64,000 nt of DNA. It comes from Maribacter sp. ACAM166 (GTDB lineage: Bacteria; Bacteroidota; Bacteroidia; Flavobacteriales; Flavobacteriaceae). Position 1 is the stretch's first letter. Each line of letters starts with the position of its first letter. A model generated the notes under the pieces. That model was not told the origin of the DNA. It was given only the letters and a program-made list of their open reading frames with translations, and searched no databases. Below are positions 26,774-35,335 of this stretch, piece after piece. The stretch covers positions 1-64,000 of the forward strand of contig NZ_VAUW01000019.1 of assembly GCF_005771495.1 (NCBI RefSeq), read 5' to 3'. The translations under genes were made by a program, and so were the position numbers.

Positions 26774-28000
26774 TTATTCATCTTCAAAAACAGAGCTGGA
26801 ATAGTGTGTCTGTTTTTCTGTATTAAACGCTTCTAAGAAACGGTAATCTCTATCTTTCTCACTTGCAGGTTTATCGTTTAAATTGAAAGCTACATTTTGG
26901 GTATTTCCACTAGTTGAATTTCTATTGGATACTACATAACCTGAACCATTACTTTGCAAAAGATTCACAGAATACTCGTCGTATTTACTATTTATAGAAT
27001 TTCCCATATTTACAGCAAGACCTACCTTTCTTTGGCCTACCTCAACCAAAAACACATCTAGACCACCATAACCTTCCCGTCCATCTGATGCAAATACCAA
27101 CCTACCGTTTGCTAACGGATTCGGATGTACATCATTCTTTGATGTGTTAACCTTTTTTCCTAGATTTTTTGCAGTTCCTAAAGCACCATTTTTATGTATA
27201 GTAGCTACATAAATATCGTAGTCCCCAAAACTGCCTGGCATATTAGACGCAAAGAATAAACGGCTCCCATCTGGCGAAACTGCTGGGTGTTTGGCAGAGT
27301 AATCTCCCGGACAAATAGGAACTTCGGTTATGCTCTTCCACTCTCCTGCAATTTTATCTGCCTTATAAATTTTATGGATTTTTTGCTTTTTTGAAAACAT
27401 ACCCGTAACTGGCTTTCGGTAGGTCGTTTTACTAAAATATGCAGTATTCCCGCCATTTGTAAGTGCAACAGGTGGTGTGTACTCACCTGTCGCTTTTATT
27501 CGATTTTTATGCGTAGAAACTAACTCAACATCGCCTTCTGTAGTATTCCAAGGCAAAAAATTAGCTCTATTATTAGCTGATAAACCTGTAGGTATACGGT
27601 TTTGTGTCATTTTATAATCTTCTCTTACCAACTCGGTCCAATTTTCATCCGCAATTTCATTTTGAACTTCCTTACCTAACTTAGATACGGAGTGATCAAA
27701 TCTTTTTTGATAGCTTTTTTTCAAGGAGCCATCTTCTGAAATTTCTATGAGTCTACCATACCAGTACAGCGCATTTTCATACTTCTTAGTTAGAAAGTTG
27801 GCGTTGCCTAAGTCTTCAAAGATTTCCTCATCTTCATAACCAAGTGCCTTTAATTGCTGGTAATTTTCTGAGCGTTTAGATACCTCCGTTATTTTTCTTT
27901 TCTGAAAATTTTCGGAGCTGTGATTCATGGCCAAATCTTGACCATAACCCACGGTGACCATGCAAGCGAGCAAAAGGCCACATTTAATTGAATTGTTCAT
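26774..28000 (-). CDS. Exported TPR/PD40 beta-propeller protein, partner of PorP/SprF
   Basis: 408 residues from the start at 28000 (signal peptide IKCGLLLACMVTVGYG); the Met at 28051 adds 17 unlikely residues. Residues 25-100 or so have a TPR-like pattern (EIFEDLGNANFLTKKYENALYWYGRL). The rest carries PD40/WD40-like blades: HPAVSPDGSRLFFASN, YDIYVATIHKNG, GRLVFASDGREGYGGLDVFLVEV. Proteins of this kind usually end in an OmpA peptidoglycan-binding domain, as in PorE; this one stops after the propeller, while the downstream PorP-type protein carries a SPOR domain instead. The 83-bp gap and same strand argue for one operon and a shared envelope complex. Confidence 0.85.
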   Translation of the reverse strand: MNNSIKCGLLLACMVTVGYGQDLAMNHSSENFQKRKITEVSKRSENYQQLKALGYEDEEIFEDLGNANFLTKKYENALYWYGRLIEISEDGSLKKSYQKRFDHSVSKLGKEVQNEIADENWTELVREDYKMTQNRIPTGLSANNRANFLPWNTTEGDVELVSTHKNRIKATGEYTPPVALTNGGNTAYFSKTTYRKPVTGMFSKKQKIHKIYKADKIAGEWKSITEVPICPGDYSAKHPAVSPDGSRLFFASNMPGSFGDYDIYVATIHKNGALGTAKNLGKKVNTSKNDVHPNPLANGRLVFASDGREGYGGLDVFLVEVGQRKVGLAVNMGNSINSKYDEYSVNLLQSNGSGYVVSNRNSTSGNTQNVAFNLNDKPASEKDRDYRFLEAFNTEKQTHYSSSVFEDE

Positions 28001-28051
28001 GTTATTAGATTTAGGGGTTTTATACTTCCAAAGTTCCAACAACAAATTCAA

Positions 28052-28502
28052 TCCATTATTAATAAAAATTCATAGGTTTTAAAAAAATATATAAACTAAA
28101 CCATTCAAAAAACATCTTAATTATATAATAATCAGTATCTTACAATTAATAAAACCAACTTATCCACTGCCTTGTTTACTTTTTATTTTATCGAAAACAT
28201 AGGTATAACTCAAATATGCAAGCTGTAAACCTACAGCAGCAATCTTTGATTTCCTGTAATTTACTAATAGTTTAGCTAGACCAAATAAGGGTGACAATCC
28301 CATAATTCTGATTTTTTAATATTTACCCTAAAATAATATTTGATATAGTCTAAGCTTGACTCAATCCAATCAAAATCTAAGCGAATAACAACACCAAATT
28401 ATTATAAATTTTAAATGAAACAACAATTTTAAAATAGCAAAAATTCGATTCAATATAGTCAAACCTATCGTTGGTTTTATCTTACTTTAGAAGTAGAATA
28501 AT
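28052..28502. other. Intergenic region with one possible small gene
   Basis: AT-rich region between divergent genes, holding the promoters of the TPR/PD40 gene and of the DUF2383 gene. Apart from the 47-codon frame described separately at 28160-28303 I see no gene. Confidence 0.5.
28160..28303 (-). CDS. Possible small protein, 47 aa, unknown
   Basis: An ATG-started frame encodes MGLSPLFGLAKLLVNYRK and continues with a hydrophobic stretch (IAAVGLQLAYLSYTYVF) and a Lys-rich tail. The amphipathic N-terminus, single hydrophobic segment and positive end look like a small membrane protein rather than chance. I do not recognise a family. It stands alone between divergent genes and has no nearby partner, so the call rests on composition only. 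Confidence 0.35.
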   Translation of the reverse strand: MGLSPLFGLAKLLVNYRKSKIAAVGLQLAYLSYTYVFDKIKSKQGSG

Positions 28503-28544
28503 TTGAAATCGGTAGGCTATTCAGCCTATTCAAAAAATATAAAC

Positions 28545-28997
28545 ATGAATAAGGATATAGAAAAAATTGAAAATCGAATAAAAGATTTAGTTACCAACAA
28601 TGAAGATGCCATTAAAGGTTTTGAGAAAGCTTCAAAAAATGCAGAGCAAGTAGGTATTAAAAGCTATTTCGAAAGAAAGGTGATACAACGCATGCAATTT
28701 CTGAAAGAACTTAGAGCGTCTGTACCAGACTTAGATATAGGGAGTGTCAAAATTGAAGGAAGTGCTACAGGAGCAGTTCATAGAACGTGGATGGATGTGA
28801 AAGCTTTTTTTGCTGGAGATAATGATGAAGCCATGTTAGAGGAAGCTGTTAGAGGAGATAAGGCTGCGATTAAAGATTATGACAAAGCTTTAGTAGAAAC
28901 TATGGTTCCAGCAAGATTAAAGGAAATAATTCGAGTACAACGTGAAAAGCTACAGAATGATTTGGAAACAACTGAAATTTTAGAGGACTACAGATAA
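28545..28997 (+). CDS. DUF2383/PA2169-family four-helix-bundle protein
   Basis: 150 residues from ATG 28545 (MNKDIEKIENRIKDLV); a TTG at 28503 would add 14 residues without support. The sequence is almost wholly helical, with the ferritin-like pattern NNEDAIKGFEKASKNAEQ ... FFAGDNDEAMLEEAVRGD ... ALVETMVPARLKEIIRVQ that defines the PA2169/DUF2383 family. These small cytoplasmic proteins are often seen with stress genes; their function is not known. A hairpin TAGGCT-ATTC-AGCCTA lies in the 5' leader (28513-28528), and a terminator follows at 29016. HPF and VOC genes on the other strand are close by. Confidence 0.88.
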   Translation: MNKDIEKIENRIKDLVTNNEDAIKGFEKASKNAEQVGIKSYFERKVIQRMQFLKELRASVPDLDIGSVKIEGSATGAVHRTWMDVKAFFAGDNDEAMLEEAVRGDKAAIKDYDKALVETMVPARLKEIIRVQREKLQNDLETTEILEDYR

Positions 28998-29015
28998 GTA
29001 TACCTATCTAATTAG

Positions 29016-29046
29016 AAAAATCCCTTGCAATTCAAGGGATTTTTTT
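29016..29046 (+). terminator. Terminator after DUF2383 gene (possibly bidirectional)
   Basis: AAAAATCCCTTG pairs with CAAGGGATTTTT across CAATT, with T-rich sequence following on + and A-rich sequence preceding, so it could also end transcripts coming from the HPF gene on the minus strand. Confidence 0.9.
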
Positions 29047-29067
29047 ATCTTATTATTTTAACCTAGT

Positions 29068-29166
29068 TCAAGCTCTTCTACTTTTTGCTTTTTGTTTTGA
29101 ACGACGCTTTTTAAGCCAGTGTTTATAAAACTTTTTTCCAAAATATAGTATCAGTGCTTTTTTCAC
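29068..29166 (-). CDS. Possible tiny basic protein, 32 aa
   Basis: A GTG-started frame follows the HPF stop by 12 bp and ends just before the terminator. It encodes VKKALILYFGKKFYKHWLKK plus an Arg/Lys/Ser-rich tail, giving a very high positive charge. It may be a small RNA- or ribosome-associated protein co-transcribed with HPF, or a chance frame. No family is recognised. Confidence 0.22.
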   Translation of the reverse strand: MKKALILYFGKKFYKHWLKKRRSKQKAKSRRA

Positions 29167-29178
29167 TTTCTTAAGGGT

Positions 29179-29481
29179 TTAAAAATTTTTCATTTTATCT
29201 TTTCGTTTCTTTAGCTGCCGTTCTAACTCCCGAACAGATTCACCTACGGAATCTTCAAAATTTTGATTACTAGCTTCGGAAAAAATTCTAGGACCAGGAA
29301 TACTTAACCGTATGTTACATATTTTACCTGTTTCATTTGAAGTGGTATTCTCCTCTTTTAGAAAAACGTCGGCCCTAATTATATCATCAAACTTACCGTG
29401 AAGTTTGTTCAATTTTTCTTCAACAAACCCTTCTAATCTTTTGCTAGCGGTTACGCCATCATACTCGTATATAATTTCCAT
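29179..29481 (-). CDS. hpf: Ribosome hibernation-promoting factor (HPF/RaiA family)
   Basis: 100 residues, the length of short HPF/YfiA proteins. The beta-alpha-beta-beta-beta-alpha pattern is visible: EIIYEYDGVTASKRLEGFVEEKLNKLHGK, then RADVFLKEEN, CNIRLSIPG and the C-terminal helix FEDSVGESVRELERQLKKRKDK. The family binds the 30S decoding region and inactivates ribosomes in stationary phase or stress. The VOC gene lies 9 bp upstream on the same strand, so the two are probably co-transcribed. The long C-terminal domain of dimerising HPF is absent. Confidence 0.87.
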   Translation of the reverse strand: MEIIYEYDGVTASKRLEGFVEEKLNKLHGKFDDIIRADVFLKEENTTSNETGKICNIRLSIPGPRIFSEASNQNFEDSVGESVRELERQLKKRKDKMKNF

Positions 29482-29490
29482 AGCTGTATT

Positions 29491-29889
29491 TTATTGGTTA
29501 ACATTTATCATCCATCCTATTCCGAAACGATCAGTACACCTGCCAAAATGACCCCACTCACGCTCTCTAAATTCATGATGAACTTGTCCTCCACTCGACA
29601 AGTCGTTGAACAATTGTTTTCCTTCATCCAAGTCATTTAAATCAATACTCATATTGATCTGATTTCCATTATTTAAAGGAGTATCCGGTGAAGCGTCATA
29701 AGCCATAAAATGAATACCTTTTCCTTTAATTTCTGCGTGTTGTAATTTTTGTCGGTACGATGATGGAACATCTATGTTCTTGTCTTCATACGTCTGTCTG
29801 TTTTTAACTTCGGCCCCAAATAGTTTGGCATAAAAATTTAATGCCTCTTGACAGTTCCCGTTAAATGCTAAATATGCTTGTATTTTCAT
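29491..29889 (-). CDS. VOC-family (PhnB/glyoxalase-like) protein
   Basis: 132 residues with the PhnB-type vicinal oxygen chelate fold: AYLAFNGNCQEALNFYAKLFG at the N-terminus, GIHFMAYDASPD in the middle and FGRCTDRFGIGWMINV at the C-terminus. Members are small metal-binding or substrate-binding proteins, often annotated as 3-demethylubiquinone methyltransferase-like without proof. It is upstream of hpf in a probable two-gene unit. Its substrate cannot be told from sequence. Confidence 0.88.
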   Translation of the reverse strand: MKIQAYLAFNGNCQEALNFYAKLFGAEVKNRQTYEDKNIDVPSSYRQKLQHAEIKGKGIHFMAYDASPDTPLNNGNQINMSIDLNDLDEGKQLFNDLSSGGQVHHEFREREWGHFGRCTDRFGIGWMINVNQ

Positions 29890-29988
29890 GATATATTGTT
29901 TTAAATCAAGTTAGGAACAATTAAAAATTTAGCTTGTCTTAAAACGGATAGTTATTGATTCATTTACTTTTCCAAAATAAGTGCTAAA

Positions 29989-31458
29989 TCACTTAAGCAC
30001 TATTTTGTTATCATCAATAAACTGAAAGAACGATAATTTATCATCTGAAACTGTGAAAATTAGATTGGTAGAAAGTTCAAAAAGGTGTGCTTCGGTTTCG
30101 AAAAAGTGCATCATATACCCTGCTGTATTTACAAACCCAACATATTCTCCAATGGCAAGTAATCTAGGCAACCTGATTTTACGCTTGAGTAAAACATCTC
30201 GTTCTAAACAGTAAGCACCCGTAAAATAAACATCTATTGGCTCTGATTCATCCACCTCTGAAGAATACATCATATACGGGTCTAGAAGAAAATCTGCACT
30301 TGAGCTCATCATTTGACTCATATTCATTTCTAACCCAACCAACCATTGATTCTTTGCATCCTTTTTTCGGTACACCACTTTCGCCACAGTAAGACCTACT
30401 TAATCCAATAGTGAACGACCTGGCTCAATTCGAAGCTCAAAATCATGATTACGTAATAACGTTGAAACGGGCAGACCTGAATCGAAATCATTAAAATCTA
30501 AAACTTCACGTAAAAATGTATCCTTATTGATTTTATTAAAAAACGGATAGGTATTTAATTTTCCGCGTAATTTTCCATCCTCAAGCCTATACCCCAAACC
30601 GTTATCATTAAACGTAATATCATTACTTTGATTCGTGACTGCAGTTCTAAGTTTATCGTTAAGCGATTGCCATTCACTTTCGTATTCCAAATAATTCATC
30701 AAAATTCCCCACCCATATCTATAAATGAAATAGGGTATCCTTTCTGCTTCAAACTATTCCCGATTTTAATACTGTTCAATAAACCAATACTACGCTTGGC
30801 ATGTAGAATATCCGTCTAAATGAAAATGTAAGCCAATAACATTCAACTCATCGTATGAATTGTTGTCACCAACGTAAGATGCGATAAAATCTACAACCTT
30901 ATCTACATCAAAACCAAACTTACTATATAGCTTTTCGCCATCTACTTCAAAACCACTTATTCTAAATCCGACAGCTGCTTTTCTATCAATTCTTGAAGCT
31001 ACTGCTTGTGTCAGTGCACATTCGTCCTCATTATCTAGAATTATTGGAACTTTGTTTCTAATCCCCAATTCTATCTGTTCTTCAGTCTTAATAGCAGAAG
31101 TCAACACTAAATTCTCGCCATTTCCACCAAGTGACAGCGATTGCTCCAATTCCTTAGAACTAGCTGTATCAACCCCGATACCCGATGCAAATGCTTGCTT
31201 CTCCAAACCTTTAGATTTGTTTACCTTGTGCGCATAAAATATTCGATATTTTAATCCGTAGGAATCAAAAAGCTGTTTATAATTTTCGTTGAATGATGGC
31301 AAATGATGAATATTAATAGGAGAACCATGTTTTTCTATCAACCCTCTCAAAACTGTTTGATCGTCAAACAGCTCATGCATCCAATCTGAAGTAATCGGTG
31401 TTAAGCCTTGCTCAGGATTTCCTTTATAATACATGCTTTTCGCTTTCATAATGTTCAT
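29989..31458 (-). pseudogene. Broken PLP-dependent decarboxylase (DAP/ornithine decarboxylase type, fold III)
   Basis: Three successive minus-strand frames make one alanine-racemase-fold decarboxylase. The N-terminal piece holds the PLP lysine (FYAHKVNKSKG) and LHFHLDGYST. A frameshift near 30800 leads into RSIGLLNS ... SFIDMGGE, and a second near 30706 (a lost G in the GGG(I) codons) leads into MNYLEYESEW ... IEPGRSLLD. There an in-frame TAA at 30400-30402 (from CAA, one base change) precedes VGLTVAKVVYRKKDA ... SADFLLDPY, the C-terminal barrel. All parts are otherwise well preserved, so inactivation is recent. The neighbouring truncated cysteine-synthase-like gene suggests a former SbnH/SbnA-type pathway making diaminopropionate-derived metabolites such as a siderophore (inference). 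Confidence 0.88.
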
Positions 31459-31570
31459 TTATTCCTTCTCTATTTTGCAATGCTTCACAGGTCATTTTCG
31501 CCCATGTGGATGCAAAGTCATTTCTAGTTCTTGATAACGTATCATTATCAAAAGTTACTCCCTCCTGTTT

Positions 31571-31805
31571 TGACCCCTATAAAACAAGAGTATTTTTTTA
31601 AATTTCTATTATCAATTACGCGGTCAATTTATTCGTTAAGATTATATGTTTGTCCCTGTCCCATTTTTCCATTGGCGTAATACGTCCCAACAGGCCATGT
31701 AGCCTATCGTTGTTATAGAAAATGATATACCTCTTTAAGATCTGCTCGATTTTGACTCCATACGTCTTCAGAATCTTTTCAGTATATGCATTTAGTTTGG
31801 GGTCA
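31571..31805 (-). mobile_element. Remnant of an IS3-type insertion sequence
   Basis: About 235 bp bounded by the 7-bp inverted repeats TGACCCC (31571-31577) and GGGGTCA (31799-31805). On the minus strand it encodes only the last 60 or so residues of an rve-type transposase (KIEQILKRYIIFYNNDRLHG, then LLGRITPMEKWDRDKH), ending at 31616. The rest of the transposase is gone. No target duplication is visible. It separates the broken decarboxylase from the truncated PLP gene and probably caused the deletion between them. Confidence 0.78.
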
Positions 31806-31837
31806 ACAACAACTATTAATTGAAGATCTTAATAAAG

Positions 31838-32107
31838 TCATGCTTGAGCCAAGCCCAATGCCATGTTACCAGAGCTGGATTCAACTACTGTATCTCCTGT
31901 TTTTATTCGGCCTTCGGCAAACGCTTCTTGCAGAATATATAAAGACGTTCTATCCTTTAAATTTCTCCCAGGATTTGCCGCTTCCAATTTTCCAAAAAGA
32001 TTGAATTTTCGATGTTCTATAATCCTATGCAATTTAATTAATGGAGTTTCGCCAATAGTATGGATTATTGATTCAGCGACAGCAATTGAAATATTTTGAG
32101 TTATCAT
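31838..32107 (-). pseudogene. Truncated cysteine synthase-like/SbnA-like PLP enzyme, N-terminal fragment
   Basis: Only 89 residues remain of a protein family of about 320. The start is intact and shows IGETPLIKLHRI, the PLP-lysine motif NPGRNLKDRTS and the phosphate-site SSSGNMALGLAQ, which place it with fold-type II beta-replacement enzymes and near SbnA (siderophore diaminopropionate synthesis). The frame stops about 33 bp short of the IS remnant, so the 3' two-thirds were lost in that rearrangement. It cannot be functional. Confidence 0.85.
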
Positions 32108-32537
32108 AACCGAATAATTTTTTTCTAAAAGCCATCACATGGAGCATGGCTAAATTCACCGCCATAAAATTACCGAGGCAAATAATAAACTGATTCCACT
32201 ATTGAATAACTCTGTAACTCTTTCGAACCCAAACACCTGAAATTTAAAGGATACTTCTAATTTAAATTTTTCATAATCACATATAATAATCGTTCTTTTT
32301 GAATTTATATTATGATAAACCTCGCTTGGAAAAAAAAGCGTTTAAAGAGTGAAATTCTAATCTTAAAATCCATTTTTCAGTAGTGCACTACAAATGACCA
32401 AGAACAAATACTTTGATGTGCTTATAATCAGGCAATTGCACCTCTCTTGAGATTTATAAAACTTTATGAGTAAACCTATTTAATAAATATAAAATTTTCC
32501 CTAAATTGTTAAGGACTCAATTAAACATCAAAAACTA
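32108..32537. other. Intergenic region, 430 bp
   Basis: AT-rich, with no supportable gene on either strand. It should contain the promoter of the molybdenum hydroxylase operon (right) and that of the truncated PLP gene (left). I see no strong hairpin. Confidence 0.5.
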
Positions 32538-33002
32538 ATGGCAAATTTCAGTTTAAAAGTAAATGGAAAAACAGAGCAGGTAGATGTAGATCCTACCACA
32601 CCAATGCTTTGGGTACTAAGAGACCATTTAAAAATGGTAGGTACAAAATTTGGGTGTGGTATCGCCCAATGCGGTGCCTGTACGGTACACCTAGGTGATA
32701 ATGCAGTGCGATCTTGTCAACTTCCTGTTTCTGCCGTAGGGGAGCAATCTATTACTACCATCGAAGGTCTTTCAGAAAATGGTGATCACCCAGTACAAAA
32801 AGCTTGGATAGAAGAAGATGTTTACCAATGTGGATATTGCCAATCAGGTCAAATTATGAATGCAAGTGCATTTTTGAAGAAAAACCCTAATCCATCAGAC
32901 GAGGAAATTGAGAACGCCATGCATGGTAATATCTGCCGTTGCGGAACCTATACCCGTATAAAGAAGGCAATTAAAAATGCTGCCAGTACCCAGAGTGCCT
33001 AG
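32538..33002 (+). CDS. [2Fe-2S] subunit of xanthine-oxidase-family molybdenum hydroxylase (IorA-like)
   Basis: 154 residues, the normal size of the small subunit. The N-terminal plant-type ferredoxin domain has [13 protein letters not shown] and a further Cys in RSCQLPVSA. The C-terminal four-helix domain has [10 protein letters not shown] and [10 protein letters not shown]. Together these bind two [2Fe-2S] clusters that carry electrons from the Mo centre. There is no signal peptide; it probably folds with the Tat-tagged large subunit encoded 54 bp downstream and is exported with it. The pair resembles isoquinoline 1-oxidoreductase and aldehyde dehydrogenases of this type. The substrate is unknown. 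Confidence 0.92.
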   Translation: MANFSLKVNGKTEQVDVDPTTPMLWVLRDHLKMVGTKFGCGIAQCGACTVHLGDNAVRSCQLPVSAVGEQSITTIEGLSENGDHPVQKAWIEEDVYQCGYCQSGQIMNASAFLKKNPNPSDEEIENAMHGNICRCGTYTRIKKAIKNAASTQSA

Positions 33003-33056
33003 CACAAATTAGTTGCCAGGTTTTTGGTTTTCAACTTTCAATTTAAAAATAAATAG

Positions 33057-35261
33057 ATGACACTCATAAAAACAACATTCAATAGACGTTCCTTCATAAA
33101 AAGTTCTGCGCTTGCTGGCGGTGGCTTGGTCATAGGTTTTAGCTGGCTAGCTTCTTGTAAACCAACTCCAGAACAGGTAAACAACATGCCTAAGGAATGG
33201 TTTGATATTAATGGTTTCCTCAAAATTGGTGAAAATGGTATGGTAACCATCATGTCCCCAAATCCTGAAATTGGCCAGAACGTAAAAACATCGATGCCCA
33301 TGATCGTGGCAGATGAATTAGATGTTGATTGGAATAACGTACTAGTAGAACAAGCTCCCTTAAATACTGATATCTTTCAAAGACAACTAGCTGGAGGCAG
33401 TCAATCTATCCGTGCTAGTTGGGGAGGATTACGCATGGCCGGGGCAACTGCCAGGCATATGTTGATTGCTGCCGCTGCCGAGGCATGGCAAGTACCTGCT
33501 TCAGAAATTACTACCGAAGCAGGTATGATTACCCATATAGCTTCGAATAAATCTGCTGGTTATGGCGAAATGGCATCTAAAGCTGCAACAATGGAGGTGC
33601 CAGAAGAAGTATCTCTTAAAGAAATCAAAGATTTTGATATTATAGGAACGGATAGAAGGAATGTGGACGGACTAAAATTGGTTACCGGCAAACCTTTATT
33701 CGGAATTGACATACAAGAGGAAGGTATGATGATTGCCATGATAGTTCATCCCCCTGCTTTTGGCATGAGTTATAAATCGATGGATGCAGAATCTGCAAAA
33801 TCAATGCCTGGTATTAAAGATGTATTTCCTATCGATGTATATCCAGAAGGCATGGAAAAACAATGGTCTGATGGTGGGGCTATTGCAAAAATGGTTGCCG
33901 TTGTTGGTGAAACGACATGGCAATGTATGCAAGCCAAAAAAGCCTTGAAGGTTGAATGGGAGAAATCGTCAACCTTGGAAAATACGGCAGGTCATGACGA
34001 GGCTCTCGCTAAATTATTAAACACTTCTACAAAAGAGCCTGCACGTAGTGATGGTAATGTTGTCAAAGCATTCAAATCAGCATCTCAAATTATAGAACGT
34101 ACATTTAGCGCTCCATTTTTAGCACATAATACGATGGAGCCCATGAACTTTTACGCCGATGTTACTGGCGAAAGAGCAATATTAAATGGACCAATTCAAA
34201 CTCCTGAGTTTTTGGAAAAGTCATTGGCATCTAGATTGGATATGCCCGTTGAAAAAATAGATATACAAATGACCCGTATGGGAGGAGGGTTTGGAAGACG
34301 TTTATATGGAACGTTTGGTGTAGAAGCCGCAGTCATTTCGCAAAAAATGCAGGCCCCTATAAAATTGGTTTATTCACGTGAAGATGATATGACCCAAGGT
34401 ACATATCGCCCTACCTATAAAGTAAAGTACAAGGCAGGATTGGATAAAGAGGGAAATTTAATCGCTTGGCATGTTAAAGGTGCAGGATCAAACGATGATT
34501 TAATTTTTGAAAATAGATTCCCTGCAGGGGCAGTTGATAATTATTTAGCTGAAAAATTTAGTTTAGAGACGAACGTCACTACAGGCGCATGGCGCGCACC
34601 ACGCTCAAATTTTATTGCCGGTGCCGAACAAGCATTTATAGATGAAGTTGCAGAGGCTGCAGGTAAAGACCCTATAGAGTTTAGACTCGAATTATTTGAT
34701 AGGGCTATCAAAAGCCCTGTCGGAGATCCAGAGAAAAATGATTATGACCCTAAGCGTTATGCAGGTGTTCTAAAATTAGTGAAAGAAAAATCTGGTTGGG
34801 ATGGTAGTATGAAAAACGGAGCAGCTAGAGGTGTTTCAGCCTACTACTGCCATAACTCATATGTTGCCCAAGTATTGGATCTCGCAGAAGATGTTAATCC
34901 GCCTAAAGTAGATAAGGTATGGTGTGCCGTTGATTGCGGGATTGTAATTAACCCTATGGCAGCAAAAAATCAAATTGAAGGAGGAATTATCGATGGGATA
35001 GGTCATGCTACGTATAGCCAAATGACCTTTGAGGATGGTAAACCTCAACAATCTAACTTTGATACTTATCGCTTAATACGACATAAAGAGGCACCTAAAG
35101 AAATTGAGAGCTTTTTTGTGGATAATGGTATAGACCCAACAGGATTGGGAGAGCCATCTCTACCGCCTATTATAGGAGCATTGGCAAATGCATTATACAA
35201 AGCAACAGGACAAAGACATTATAATCAACCATTTATTATGGAGAAACCCGTTTTAGGTTAA
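33057..35261 (+). CDS. Molybdopterin-binding large subunit, IorB-like, Tat-exported
   Basis: 734 residues. A Tat signal is evident (FNRRSFIKSSALAGGGLVIGF, RR at 10-11). Family landmarks are the repeated aldehyde-oxidase domains with QTPEFLEKSLA, MTRMGGGFGRR (molybdopterin contact), RAPRSNFIAGAEQAFIDE and the C-terminal GLGEPSLPPIIGALANAL with the catalytic Glu. It oxidises an aldehyde or N-heterocycle in the periplasm with the [2Fe-2S] partner encoded upstream. No cytochrome subunit, MoCo insertase (XdhC-like) or medium FAD subunit is encoded alongside. A strong terminator follows 22 bp after the stop. Confidence 0.93.
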   Translation: MTLIKTTFNRRSFIKSSALAGGGLVIGFSWLASCKPTPEQVNNMPKEWFDINGFLKIGENGMVTIMSPNPEIGQNVKTSMPMIVADELDVDWNNVLVEQAPLNTDIFQRQLAGGSQSIRASWGGLRMAGATARHMLIAAAAEAWQVPASEITTEAGMITHIASNKSAGYGEMASKAATMEVPEEVSLKEIKDFDIIGTDRRNVDGLKLVTGKPLFGIDIQEEGMMIAMIVHPPAFGMSYKSMDAESAKSMPGIKDVFPIDVYPEGMEKQWSDGGAIAKMVAVVGETTWQCMQAKKALKVEWEKSSTLENTAGHDEALAKLLNTSTKEPARSDGNVVKAFKSASQIIERTFSAPFLAHNTMEPMNFYADVTGERAILNGPIQTPEFLEKSLASRLDMPVEKIDIQMTRMGGGFGRRLYGTFGVEAAVISQKMQAPIKLVYSREDDMTQGTYRPTYKVKYKAGLDKEGNLIAWHVKGAGSNDDLIFENRFPAGAVDNYLAEKFSLETNVTTGAWRAPRSNFIAGAEQAFIDEVAEAAGKDPIEFRLELFDRAIKSPVGDPEKNDYDPKRYAGVLKLVKEKSGWDGSMKNGAARGVSAYYCHNSYVAQVLDLAEDVNPPKVDKVWCAVDCGIVINPMAAKNQIEGGIIDGIGHATYSQMTFEDGKPQQSNFDTYRLIRHKEAPKEIESFFVDNGIDPTGLGEPSLPPIIGALANALYKATGQRHYNQPFIMEKPVLG

Positions 35262-35283
35262 CACTCTTATGCTATTGCAAACG

Positions 35284-35320
35284 AAAACGCCGGAACATTA
35301 TATTCCGGCGTTTTTATTTT
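35284..35320 (+). terminator. Terminator after molybdenum hydroxylase operon
   Basis: AACGCCGGAA pairs perfectly with TTCCGGCGTT (10 bp) across CATTATA and is followed by TTTATTTTTAT. Confidence 0.93.
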
Positions 35321-35335
35321 TATGTTCAATATAGG

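Noticed and set aside
29989-30387. A separate 132-aa gene with a GTG start
   Set aside because: It is in the same frame as the preceding piece, separated only by a TAA; SADFLLDPY and RKIRLPR-type residues belong to the decarboxylase C-terminal barrel.
30400-30702. A separate 100-aa gene
   Set aside because: It is the middle piece of the broken decarboxylase; its neighbours on both sides continue the same fold after a frameshift and a stop.
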